DNA of 64,000 bases from Brachypodius melanocephalos (Eukaryota; Chordata; Aves; Passeriformes; Pycnonotidae), in contig VZSR01001685.1 of NCBI GenBank assembly GCA_013398615.1, forward strand, positions 4,495,019 to 4,559,018, given 5' to 3'. Position numbers and translations under genes: made by a program. A model generated the notes under the pieces. That model did no database searches. It was not told the origin of the DNA and saw only the letters and a list, made by a program, of their open reading frames with translations. This document shows, in pieces, positions 51,772 through 63,398 of this stretch (position 1 is its first letter; every line of letters begins with the position of its first letter).

Positions 51772-52520
51772 ACTCTCCTTTGAGGAGAAAGACCGAATGA
51801 GGTTCAGCAAGGGCAAGTGCAGGGTCCTGCACCTGGGGAGGAATAACCCCAAGTACCAGCACAGACTGGGGGCTCATCTTCTAGAGAGCAGCTCTGTGGA
51901 GAAGGGCCTGAGAGTCGTGGTGGGTGACAAGTTGATCATGAGCCGGCAGTGCCCTTGCAGCTAAGAGAGCCAGTGGAATCCTGGGGTGCATTGGTGTGGC
52001 CTGCAGGTTGAAAGAGGTTATCCTCCCCCACTACTTGGCCTAGGGAAGCCACATCTGGAGTGCTGTGTTCAATTCTGGGTTCCTCATTACAAGAAAGACA
52101 AGGAGCTACTGGAGAGGGTCCAGCAGAGGCCACAAAGACCAAGCATCTCCCCTATGAGGAGACTCTGGGAGCTGGGCCTGTTAGAGGGGATCTCGTTAAT
52201 GGAGGTAAATATCTCAAAGATGGGTAGCAAGAGCATGGTGCCAGACTTTTTTCAGTGGTGCCCAGCACCAGGACAAGGAGCAGTGGCCATAAACTAAAAT
52301 AGAAATTCCACTTTAACATGAGGAAGAACTTCTTTGCCTTGAGGGTTGCAGAGCACTGGAACAGGCTGCCCAGGGAAGCTGTAGAGTTTCCTTCTCTAGA
52401 GACATTCAAAACCCGCCTGGATGTGTTCCTGTGTCACCTACTCAGGGTGACCCTGCCCTGGCAAGGGGCTTGGTCCAGCTGATCTCCAGAGGTCCCTTCC
52501 AGCCCTAACGATTCTGTGAG
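51772..52520 (+). mobile_element. CR1 LINE, 5'-truncated (ORF2 end and 3' UTR)
   Basis: The copy opens in the end of the reverse transcriptase ORF ('gaggttcagcaagggcaagt', 'gcagggtcctgcacctgggg'), continues through 'ctggagtgctgtgttcaatt', 'ggagagggtccagcagaggc', 'gaggaagaacttctttgcct', 'gagcactggaacaggctgcc', and ends with the CR1 3' UTR tail 'ccttccagccctaacgattc'. About 750 bp remain. Frames in it are interrupted and much shorter than the intact ORF2, so it cannot make enzyme. It begins where the CpG island stops, on the upstream side of the inferred minus-strand promoter. Confidence 0.96.
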
Positions 52521-52678
52521 CGGCTCCATTGGTGTGGGAATGGCCTTGCTCAGAGACTCACGGTAAGCAGGCAACCCCAGTGTCCATGGCGCAGCCCCAC
52601 CACACACCCACCAGCCCTCAGGCAGCCCCTGCCCCTGCACCTCTGTAAAGGTCAGGACCAGCGCAGGGTGGGGGAAAC
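52521..52678. other. Unrecognised GC-rich segment between CR1 and A run
   Basis: A 158-bp segment with C-rich words such as 'cagccccaccacacacccac'. It follows the CR1 3' end directly and is followed by 25 A residues. CR1 itself does not end in poly(A), so the A run does not belong to the CR1. No AATAAA precedes the A run, which argues against a processed transcript end. Confidence 0.4.
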
Positions 52679-52703
52679 AAAAAAAAAAAAAAAAAAAAAA
52701 AAG
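52679..52703. repeat. Poly(A) run
   Basis: Twenty-five consecutive A residues. Treated as a simple repeat since no retrocopied gene is recognisable to its left. Confidence 0.9.
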
Positions 52704-53082
52704 TACACTCTGTCCCATGCAGAATGAGAAATTTTTTAACTTTTCAAAAAATGTTGCAAGACAGGAAAACCCAGTTTATGTCACGGCCCAACAGGTGCGA
52801 ACCCAAGGCAGCTTCTGCCTTGCCTGTGTTCACTTGCAGGCACTGTCCATTCCAGGCTCAGTAATGCAGTCCCACACAGAACTGTCAAGCATTCACTAGC
52901 CCTTGGCCTTCCCTGTTAATATCCTTTGGGATGCAGGCCTGGGGTATGGATCTGGTAAAATGGCCACCTTAATCTCAGCTATGCCCAAACCACTCGGGAA
53001 CAGGTATAGCAACCAAAGTTGCCATTAAATGCAGCAATATTTACACATACCATTCTCACAGAAATAAAGAAATCCCTGTTTC

Positions 53083-53262
53083 TGGGACCATTGGAACAGG
53101 TCACCCAGAGAGGCTGTGGAGTCTCCCTCACTGGAGATACTCATGAACCATCTGGACACAATCCTATGCTGTGTGCTCTGGGATGACCCTGCTTGAGCAG
53201 GGAGGTTGGACCAGATGACCCACTGTGATCCCTTCCAATCTGACCCATTCTGTGAATTCTGT
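53083..53262 (+). mobile_element. CR1 LINE 3' end
   Basis: 'accattggaacaggtcaccc', 'agaggctgtggagtctccct', 'gcttgagcagggaggttgga', 'ccagatgacc', 'gatcccttccaatctgaccc' and terminal 'attctgtgaattctgt' are the CR1 3' UTR and tail. It has its own complete 3' end, so it is a separate insertion from the copy 560 bp to the left. Truncated to about 180 bp. Confidence 0.93.
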
Positions 53263-55648
53263 TAATTTAGAGAATCTCACCCACAATGTGCTCTGAAGAC
53301 TTTTCCCTTCTGTTATACCTGTGAGCCTAAGAATGAAGAGGATAAATAACAGGGATGAGGTAACATGAGGAAGTGTAAACGTTGCTAACTCTAAGCATGT
53401 GCATATTTGATTCAAATGTGCTTGTTTCACTTTTTGCCTCACCTCTGCCAAATTGCAGGTTGGAAGGAACATGTGAGGCTGCTTGAAGGAGACAGGAATC
53501 TGCCAACCCAGAATCCAGAGCACCAAGATATGAAGATTGTGAAGGTGATAACCTGAAGTTGGTGCTGTGGGTCACTATATGACTGGAAAAGGTGGAACTA
53601 CCAGATTACTTCCAGAACAGAGAAACAGAGTCAGAACAGCAGTGAAAGATTATTTTAACAAACATAGTTTGGATTAAGCCACAAGGAGCCAAAGGAACAT
53701 CAAACACTACAGAAAGGAAGAGCTTCCAGTAATATGGGTAATTACTGGGGCTACTTGTCCTGAAAGTTGCAAAAATCAAGAGGTCACAGGGTTAATCCAT
53801 AACTTGGTATTTATAATTCATTTATTTATAATCTAACAAACTGGGAGAAACTTGATTTTAAGTTTGCTTTGTAGTTAGCCACCAAGAGTCAAGTGCTCCA
53901 TTTCCAAAAGTGCCCTGTTCATCTGTATGTACTTCATAACAAATTAGTCTGACACACTTCAGCTGTTTTCCCTTCAACGACTTCTCAAGGAATACCAGTG
54001 ATTCACTTCCATCAGGAGAATCTTCCCATGTGCAGAGGAATATCCTAACCCATGGAAAACCTTGTAAAGCGTAACAAAATCACCTACCAAGGAACAAATT
54101 ATTTCTATACAATACCTCTTGAGTGAAAAGATTTGCCTGGCAGCAATTTGGGATATTTTGGGCATGTAGGAGGAGGAGGGCAGCGAAAACTGAAGAAAAT
54201 GCATAGACATGCTCAGACAGCTTTGTGATGGATGCACGTCTGGAAAGCAAAATGCTGAGAACACTCTGTGCTCATGATACTCTCATTCCTATCCAAGATG
54301 TCTCTGGAAGAGAGAGCCTGCAACCTAACATATTGGCATCTGCCAGGGGACAACATTTCCTCAGGTAAACCAATTCCTTTACCTTTTAATCACCAAAATT
54401 TTCATTTAAAGTTCTTTTCAGTGTCTTGCTACACTTTAAACGTGTCTGAAGAATGTCAATATTTCTGAAGCTAAGAGAGACAGTTAAAAAGCAGTGTCAA
54501 CATTTTTTCCCTGAAAAAGTTATAAATGATAGGAGAACTTGGAATTGCGTAGAGGTTTCACTATAAAGAGAATCCCAGGGAGAGTTTGGTTATATGAAGA
54601 AACTTATCTTAAAAAATAAAAAAAGAAAATCCCAACATCTCTTCTGTCAAAGCCACACTCACAGTATCATGACATTGGATTCTCATATCCATAAGGCTGC
54701 ACAGACATCCTGTTTGTTTCCTGGATAAAAAAGTGAAAATTCTTATAATTCATATAAGATGTAGGCAGATCTGTGTATGATTTTTATTTTTTTCTTTATC
54801 TTCATCTCTAAACATAGCAAGGATATAGTTAATATTTGGACTGTTGGGGGTTTTGTTGGCGTTTTTTACTACTTTATTGTTCATCTGATAGTAAAAATTA
54901 CTTCAATGTCACTGGCAGACAGCAAGGTGCTGTATTGCTAAGGGTGTAGCTTAACAACAGAAGCACCATTTACCCCTGCCATGTCCAGAACCCCAGTGCA
55001 AGAACCAAGGAAACCTGGCAGACAGAATCTCTGCTGTTCTATAATAAATACTTGGCCCAATCATGCTATTAGATATGGTAGGAGATACACAGTCTGGTGA
55101 AGCACTTAGGTCTGAGTGTCCATATCCATCCCTGGTGGGCCCCTTTTCTGGGCTTGTTACAAATGCTGTAACTGCTATCACTTCTTCCTTCCCAGTCTGA
55201 CAGTCTGCAAGATGTGCTGCCCTGCTAGGGAGGAAGTCAGTGGGGAAAGCAAGTATTTGAACAATTATACTGAGAAGAACAAATTTGAATCCAGGGACAT
55301 GAAGGCTGTTGGTTTTAGTTACTGGTGACTCATCTTGTTTCCCACCAGGAAGCCACAGATCAGTGTATTTCAAGTATTGCTGATTCCTATTATCTATTAT
55401 GCTGAGAGAACAAGGAGGAAGAAATTAAAAACACTCAAACCACAGTAAGAACACAGCTAAATAACATATGGGTATGTCATTAGCCAGCCTTGCTAAACTA
55501 CACATAAATGCATGCTGCAAATAAAATACCTAAAACTAGTCTGAAGAGTATTTGGTAAGGTTTGCTGCAGGTCATTCAGATTCCTCTCCCAGTTGTCCAC
55601 CGCAAGCAGATAAGCACTGCTCATAATTCTAAACCTGGGGCTGTTTTG

Positions 55649-55699
55649 CAAAACAAAACAAAACAAAACAAAACAAAAAAAACAAAACAAACAAAAAAA
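55649..55699. repeat. (CAAAA)n simple repeat
   Basis: Five CAAAA units, then longer A runs separated by single C residues. On the minus strand it reads as T/G-rich. No transposon body is attached. Confidence 0.93.
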
Positions 55700-57208
55700 T
55701 TGACTGCAGCCTTACTGGAACCCTGCAGTACACAGGGACAGAAACACCTTCAATATGCCAGCTTCCAAATATTCCCACTCAATCTAGCCTCTGGAGTGGC
55801 GGGCAGGGCTTGGTTTTGGTGGTTTTTTTGCTGGTTTATTACCATGGCAGACTTTAGTGAGGGAAGCATTTCAGAGAAAAACATGGCAATTCTCTCTCAC
55901 TAAAGCCAGGAAGTTATATTCTTTCTCTTGGATGATTCCCAGAAAGGTCATTCATTCCAAGGGTTTCCACTCTCCTTTCTGATTAGACTAACCAGAGTAT
56001 ACCAGGGGAGAAAATTTTGGTATTAGGCAATTTACGGAACTAATGGCGAGCAATCAAATCTCTTCAGAATTTTAAAAATCAGTAGCACAAAAAACCATGC
56101 CGCGGGCTTGCTATTATGGTTTTGGCCATTTTGAAGGAAAAGGTCTGTTAATTATTTCAGGAAAAGACTCTGAAATTTTCCAAAATGGTTCAAGATCTTA
56201 ATTCAAAGTCTAATGTTTCAGTTGTAGAGGCATGGAGGCCTCAGTCTGCACTGGGCTTCAGAGAGCTGCAAGGCCTTGACAAGCACCTCAGTGCCCCAGC
56301 AGATGTGTGCAGATGGGCTGAATGTAGAGCCCCTTGACCAGACACAGGACCCAGACTGTACTTCCAACATGTCACAGGGGTGTGAAATTGTGTCACTTGC
56401 ACAATTGCACTGTCCACCTTGTATGCTTTGTTAAGTTGGTGGTAGGTATGAAAGCAATGACGGGGGGGAAATGTATGTAAGGATCTAAGGATGGCAGCAC
56501 AAGAAAGATTACTTGTAATATTTTCCTGTTGTAGAAAATTCTCTGCCTGTTCTAGTCATTCACTGAAATAAGACTCCAGCTCGTTTGTTGTTCCTGGGTG
56601 CACACACATACACATGCTCATTCTGCAACGTGTTGCTCATCTGCCAATTCCACCCACACACCTGCAGACCCCATCACGAGATGGGGTCAATCTCAGTTTT
56701 AGATAATCCAGCATATTTTAAGAGATGTTTTCGTTTTCTTGTTGTGTTGGACATAACTAAAAAAGGTTTTCATGCTAAATAAAATGTAATGTCAGACTGT
56801 AATCTTAGTGAGCACTATGAATATCAGAAGCACCCCAAGACTCTCCAAACTGTATCAGCAGCAACGCCACCCTCTTTTTCCTAAAAGGAGGCCTAAAGCA
56901 AAAATGTTCACAATGACTGAGCACAGATTAGGTTGCAAGGTCTACCTTCAGCTTCTGATAAATCAGCCAAGAAAGCTATGATGCCAAAACTCTCTGCAAG
57001 GAACCAAGCAAAAGGGGCTGGAATCAAATTGTACATCGTAAGATAATAACATGTACATTACTATAATAAACAGAGAAATTGCATTCCCTGTGTAAGAGGA
57101 GCTAGGCTATATCAAACTATAAAGATGTAGCAATTAGAAAATATTTGATCATCAAATAAGAAACAAATTCTTGTCTTAATCTAGCTGTTCTACAAGGAGG
57201 TACTCTTT

Positions 57209-57229
57209 GTAGAGTAGACTCTACTCTAC
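57209..57229. repeat. 9-base perfect inverted repeat
   Basis: GTAGAGTAG and CTACTCTAC with an ACT spacer. It sits in a short CTCT/GTAGA-rich patch in which 'actctttgt' occurs on both sides (57202 and 57243 regions), suggesting slippage or template switching during replication. Confidence 0.65.
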
Positions 57230-59007
57230 TCTCTCTTTTGTAGACTCTTTGTCATGAATTTACAAACAACTTACAAATAGGTACGTTTTCAGCTTCACAA
57301 AGTAAAGTCTTTGCCACATGAAAGGTACAAGATTTTGTTTATAATACCACTTCCGAAATATATTTTTAATGTCTTTCTCAGACTGATTTGTGTTGGAGGA
57401 CAAGTCTCAATTTCCCATGATACAGATACAGAATTTAAGTTATAAAAGAAATATGATTTGCTTTAAGAATGTACTGTGAGAACAGGCATAATCGGGAACT
57501 GATCCAAATTCTCCTGGTTTATTCTATGGCGTTCTGTCTACTGGATCACAAAGCAACTATTCACTGCTTGTTATTCTACACTTTTTGATTTAATGGACTA
57601 CCAAAACCCCCTTTTTCTCCAAAAACATTTCTAGAATTACTTTCTTAGCTACCAGTCCTACCATACTGGCTTATCTCAGTTGTGAGGTAAGTAATTAGCT
57701 TGCAAAGCACTTGTAAATTAAAGAATGGACAAATATTTTTGGAAAAGATCCTCTTTTCAGGTTCCCATCAGAAATCCCACTGACTTCAGTAGAACAGAAA
57801 TTATCAGACTCATTTTACACACACACATGAAAAACCTACAGAAAAAGTTTTCAATAAATAATGTGTTGCCCACCTACTACATCAAAAGAAGCCATGAGCC
57901 AAAAACTCCAAAACCTTGGAAAGTCTTGCATGAAGAAAGGGATATCGTATGACAGGAATGCATAATAGAACAGATAACCAAGAATAGCATCATCATCTGA
58001 TGTTTAACTGTAATGCTAAAATCAGTACTACAATCTGCAGCCTTCTGGCTGTACATTCACTAATATCATAATTCCTATTCAGCTGCCCATCTTCCTACCT
58101 TTCATACCCTTCCCAGTAACTGGACACATCCACGTGTTTAAAAGCCACTCCATTCTTCTTCAAGTCTTAGAATATTTCTACCTTTCTATTTCAGCACTCA
58201 AAAAATCCCTCATTTTTGGGAATAAGGACCATTTTCACTGTTTCCCTGGTACAGTACAGAGGCATCTGGTCAACACTTAAACTTTAAAATATAACTACCT
58301 TCATTTTAAGAACCCTACCCTTCCAATAAAGTTCTTCTGGTTCTGCCCTTCCACTCTCTCAAAAGATAAAGCTGCAGAGCTCTGAGAACTTCCCAGTGAC
58401 CACTTACTAGAACTCCTCCTTTTCTCTTTCTTGGGTTTGTTTATTATCGGCTCTGCTTTTGAACTTCTTTTCAATTAAAGCCTTTGCATTAATGCAACAT
58501 TGAAAAATCTGAAGGTTTTACCATCAGAGAAGACAACTAAATTAAAGCAAATAGGTTGGACAGAGGACAGTAATCAAATTGCATATATTTTCATATGGTA
58601 TAATAGGTGAGTGTTTTTCATGCCTAATAGGAATGTCATCTTCAGGGACCCCAGGCTACCACTGACTGCTGAATCAGATATTCATGTTGCCCATAACATG
58701 CACAAGTGGAACCTGCTGCTGAGCACATGCATGCTTTGCTTCATCTGCTGCTCTAAGCAAATGTATTTTTCCATGTCTGGAAAAATGTTTCAATTGATTA
58801 CAGAAATACTGCAAATTAGACTGTTATATTATTCCCTTCTAGGTATCTCCTCCCAAAGGGATCTTAGGAACTGTTCATGATCTTTCTTGTTAAATGAATC
58901 CCAGTGATTTTTTTTATCCTCCCCACTGTTTTTGCATATCATCTATAATATATTTTTAATATTGAAAATCTGCATAGCATGCAGTTGTTTAATGCCTTCC
59001 ATTAAAG

Positions 59008-59162
59008 GCTCTCAAAGCATTTTGTTGTCACTAATCACTTCAATCTCACCAACCCAGGCGTACACAAACATTATTCATATTCTGTAGGCAAGAAAACAAC
59101 TACAGAGAGGGCTGAGTGGCAGAATTCATTCCTGTATTCACACTCCAACCACTAGATCACAA
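59008..59162 (+). repeat. Ancient L2/MIR-like 3' end relic
   Basis: 'ctctcaaagcattttgttgt', 'cacaaacattattcatattc', 'gtaggcaagaaaacaactac', 'agagagggctgagtggcaga', 'attcattcctgtattcacac', 'tccaaccactagatcacaaa' follow the order of the well-known tetrapod L2/MIR tail (full consensus words: TCTCAAAGCACTTTACAAA..., GAAACTGAGG..., AGAG..GTGGCAGAG..., AACCACTAGACCAC). This is the best preserved of the three such relics here. Old and non-autonomous. Confidence 0.6.
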
Positions 59163-62100
59163 ACTGCTTGCAAAAAGACAAACTGTTCTCTGTTGCTCAA
59201 ATCTGTAGGACTTCGTTGACAGGAGTTCCTCCAATAACTTGCTGTCTTCTCTCAGATACTTCCTTAGCCATTCATTTATTGGCAGGTTACCTACAGATGC
59301 TAATATACCATACAGACACCAAGAACAGAGGCCAATACAAAATCAGCTATTAAAAAGGCACTTTCCCAGTTATTTTGGCATCAGTTTAACAAGTTGCAAA
59401 AGTGAAAAATACATAAAAGCTACAGATTTTTACATGTTTTTCCTTTAACACACTGTTTGCTCCTTGGGCCACCATCTTCAGCATTCTTCACTGTCAGCTG
59501 AACTACTTTAAACAAGACACTACTGGAAAAAAACATTCAGAACATGTAAAAGGGAAAGAAAAGAGTTTCTACATCTCAAAATCTTAACTTCCAAGCTTTA
59601 TTTTATCTTTATAGGTACTATCCTAGCAGGTCATACATACATCTCTCAAGTGAGTGTTAGAAGTACTGAGATGTGCCCTGTCATATTGTGAAAATAATAC
59701 CTCAATTCAGATGCTTAACATAATGAGATGCACACCGCTACCCCCGCCCGGTATTTCTCTCTCAAATCTATGGAGTGGGAAACTGCTACGTTCCAGGATA
59801 GTCTTCTGCAACTGATTAGAAATGGTACAGATTATACACTATGTAATACAGACTTTCACAAGTGAACCAGTTTTCCTGGGTTAGGAACTGACACAATAAG
59901 CAGTGATGCCATATACTAGAGTTCTGGAGGTTTTTTAAAATGTTAAATGACATGATGAAAAAAAAAAAACCCTGTTCCAGAGTAGTGCAACTTTGGAAAT
60001 TCTTCTGATATAATATTAACAGTTGCAGAAATATGAGTCAAACTACACGGTGAAATTGACAGTTTCTTTTTTCTACTTTTGTTTACAATTTCTAGAGTAG
60101 TTTGACCTTCATTGCATAGAATGGAAACTGCTTAAAGGATGAATCAGCAATACATATGGAAAAACTGGTAGAAACTTTGCCTCACTTGTGCAGATAAACA
60201 GCTTGCTTTTGTTCAGTATCCAATTGACGACACCACACCCTAACAGTAGGAATTCATGAATGACTTGTCACAAGTTAAGCTAGGATGTCAAATTTACTAT
60301 AAATCAGTCCATCTTCAGTTGTTTTCTATAAAATGTGTACTACGCCCCAGCAGCACATGCAAAAGAAGTTGGTCCTTAACCAAGAAAATAAACGGCTTGG
60401 AATTGGCTCATACTGACCTGACAATAACAATTTGCATGGAGGCAGTTAATGCAAAACAGCTGACTTGGAGTAATTTCCTTAGAATGAGGAGTTAGAGACC
60501 GAGCAGGTTATTCGTGTGTGTATACTCTCGATATACATGCACTTACATTATGTCAGACAGTCTGGCAACATTTTGATAAAATACAGCTACACCTGGAGCT
60601 TATGTCAATCTAAGTTACCTTGTTTCCAGAAAATTTCACTTCTTCAAGCTATATCTTTCTAGCAAGGTGAAAATGTGTGAAATAATGTCCTTGTTCCTCA
60701 AACTTGAGACTCTTCACCATTGTGCCAACGAGGGTACATAAATGCCTGCTTATGGTTTATTTGTGGTTATGCCATTCACAGTCTTTTAGCACATAACTAT
60801 CCCAAACTTTAAAACTCGACAACTCCAAGACAATAAAGCCATTTCCTGCTCTCAGGTTTTAGAACTAGTTTCTTAAGGCTTATTTGTTTAATCTTTATCG
60901 TTTTTACAGTGCCATTTATTTATTTCTCTGCTGTACTCAGTTTATTACTCTGAAAGCATGAAAGATGAGCAACAACAAAATTTGGATTACATCCCATGCA
61001 GTGAGGCCATGCAGAGACCTCAGAGCCTCCTCAGGCAAACAGGCACAATGCTATCTCCAAGCCCTTTCTCCCTCCAAATATCTGCCCTTCTGCTGGGGGC
61101 AAGGCAGCAGAGCAAAGAAGATATTGTTCTGTTCAACCCCATTCCTGGCACCGCAGCCCAACAGCAGCATGGAAATCTTGGCAGGGAACACGGGTGCCTG
61201 GGCCACTTGAACAGTTGCATAGGGCACAGAGCCAGAGGCTGCCCAGCTGCTGCTGGAAGGGGCTCCAAGGCACCCTCTCACCTACTGGGCCTCTCTGGTC
61301 CCACAAACCACTCATCCATATGGTGAAAACTGGAGCCATATCAAGGAGACTTCTCCCCATCCACAAGTCCTTCTATTAACTGGTATAGGTTCTACTTGGT
61401 AGTTAACTGCAATGATCCAGGCACAGGCTAGATGCTGAATTCATTTAAAGAGGCCTCAGAATCATGTCTGCTACCAGAAATAAAACTAAAACCACTTTGG
61501 AGTCAGTATAGCTGTGATTTGTCTGTTCCTAAAGAGAATTACATGAGGATAGGAATTTATTTGTCAGTGGGCAGTCTCAGCTTTGTACTAGACATATGAT
61601 TTTATGTGAACTCCAGATGTCATTTAGAACAGTGTCAAAAGTCAGACTAAATTTAGTATTCACTGAATGAGTTTTTAAAAGAAAAAATATGCATTGGAGC
61701 TTAAAGAAAGAACTGTAAAAATATCTCAGATTCATGTATTTCTCTTAACAATGTCAGTGGGGTTTCTCTTGTACAAATATTAAGTCTAAAGAATCAAGAA
61801 TGAAAATACGTTCCATGTTTCTGTTCGGATATGGCTCATAACTTGGGATCAAATTATGAGTCACAGTAGTTCCCCCAGAGTACAGAACTGTCCACCACTC
61901 CTCTCTGATTTACATGCACAAAATCTACCTACATGAAAAGTCTTGAAAAGACCAAGATGGGTTCTCTACATTTATTTAGCAAACAAATGGAATTACTTTC
62001 AACAGTCTTAGGTTTACTTAGGCAATACCAGAACTCTGTGCACACTAGTCTACTAATCAGTGTAAACAGGGAAAAAGCCCCAAATTCTGCTTATTTTGTT

Positions 62101-63253
62101 TTGAGAGAGCCACACCAAAGCTCTACCTACCACTCTACAGAGTGAGTTCACCTTCATACCATGCTGTGCCTACCCAAATTGTAGCAGTCACCCACTTTCA
62201 CTGAATAAAATGGTGCTTTATTTGTAAAGATGTAAATAAAGCTCTCTTTGTTCATGAAAGATCCCTATTCTTTTCAGCAAAAGGCATGATCTCATCATTC
62301 TGATATAATTGTCCCATTAATTGCATGAAAAGAAACTTTGCATTGCCACAGCTCAGACAGATCACTCTAGCAGGTGAATTTGAGAGTCTAGAGGGATGTT
62401 TACAATCTACCTCATCAGCAGGAAGAAGAATATGTGTCATTTAGCTATTCCATAAGAGTGAGAAAGAAAGTAAAATCAGCATGGGGCTAAGCTGACATCG
62501 AGATGCCATTCAGGGTATCCAGACCCAACAATGTCTCAGCCTCATAATAAGCCTTTTACAATCAGTTGGCCCTCAGCTGCATTGCAAAATTCCATTTCAG
62601 AAAGGGATTAAAGATATCTTTTAGTCAGGAACATTCCATTGCACCTTCATGAACACCCATTTACATTAATGGTTGGTGGTGATATTTTCTGCTGCATGGT
62701 CGGTCCTCTTTAAGTTCTGCAAAGATATACTTCATGTAGATTTTCGATCAATTGCAGGGTTTTGGTTAAAAAATGTTTAGATTTGTAAACCACAGCAAGG
62801 ACAATTTCAGAAAGAAAATATTATTAAAGTTTGGGGGTTTTTGTTTTTGTTTGGTTTTTTGGTTTTGGGGTTTTTTTTTAAGAAGAAAACATTATGGTCA
62901 TACAATAAATAAATTTCTCTGTTGTAATAGAGTACCATTCAATACAGATTTTTGAGCTACAGGATTTTTTTCAGCTCACTCTTCCTTCAAGAGTTCTAAA
63001 CAAAGTGAATAAAAGGTGATCAGACACAATAGCTATATGAAAGAAAAATCCTTTCTTTCAGATGCATCTCAGTAAGTAGTCTCAGCAACTTAACACTCAC
63101 TCTTGAACTGACATAGTACTTAAGTCATTTCTAAAACAAACATTACAAGAGTCAGCTACAATAGATACGGTGTTACCCTTCAGTGCTTTGAGAGTTTCAA
63201 TTTATTGAGACTGACAATTACAGAAGCTGGATGCTGAAATAGCAGTACTGATC
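59163..63253. other. Non-coding stretch, nothing recognised
   Basis: AT-rich except for a GC-richer island-like block at 60960-61330, which has overlapping frames up to 122 residues on both strands but few CpGs and no family resemblance. A T/G-rich tract lies at 62831-62879. No exon, RNA gene or other mobile element was recognised. Confidence 0.45.
62831..62879. repeat. T/G-rich low-complexity tract
   Basis: Runs of T separated by runs of one to five G. It resembles the complement of the A/C tract at 7974-8027 in composition. No attached element. Confidence 0.75.
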
Positions 63254-63398
63254 CGGGGAAGTGGTGGAGTCACCATCCGTGGATGTGTTTAAAAAAAAGA
63301 CTGGATGTGGCACTCAGTGCCATGGTTTAGTTGAGGTGTTAAGGTTGGGTTGGACTCGATGATCTTGAAGGTCTCTTCCAACCCAGTGATTCTGTGAC
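63254..63398 (+). mobile_element. CR1 LINE 3' end
   Basis: 'ggtggagtcaccatccgtgg', 'actggatgtggcactcagtg', 'ccatggtttagttgaggtgt', 'gttgggttggactcgatgat', 'cttgaaggtctcttccaacc' and terminal 'gtgattctgtga' form a typical CR1 3' UTR of a fairly little-diverged avian subfamily. About 145 bp, 5'-truncated. Confidence 0.95.

Larger units (their letters stand above)
50700..51775. promoter_or_regulatory. Strong CpG island, probable gene promoter
   Basis: About 1.08 kb of very GC-rich, CpG-dense sequence starts abruptly after AT-rich DNA and ends at a CR1 insertion. CpG density this high in a CpG-depleted genome marks a promoter that is unmethylated in the germ line. GC boxes (GGGCGG type) cluster at 51591-51655. 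A minus-strand splice donor lies at 51381-51390 (see first exon entry). All long frames in the island (354 residues plus, 192 and 168 minus) come from the lack of A/T-rich stop codons and are dominated by A, P, R and G; none resembles a known protein. The gene is not identified. Confidence 0.88.
53263..59007. other. Non-coding stretch, nothing recognised apart from simple repeats
   Basis: Only short chance frames are seen (longest 140 residues, 54951-55373 minus, no family resemblance). Simple structures are the (CAAAA)n tract at 55649-55699 and an inverted repeat at 57209-57229. Probably intergenic upstream sequence if the gene at 51.4 kb runs leftwards. Confidence 0.5.

Noticed and set aside
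50708..51772. 354-residue plus-strand reading frame in the CpG island
   Set aside because: Composition is almost wholly A, P, R, G and S, as any GC-rich frame without TAA/TAG/TGA would give; overlapping long frames exist on both strands and in several phases; the frame runs to the CR1 border; no domain is recognisable.
51299..51877. 192-residue minus-strand reading frame over the first exon
   Set aside because: Its start lies inside the antisense of the CR1 copy, and it runs through the splice donor into what would be intron. At most a small part could be translated.
60958..61326. 122-residue plus-strand reading frame
   Set aside because: Two minus-strand frames of similar length overlap it; composition follows the GC-rich block; no homology is recognised.
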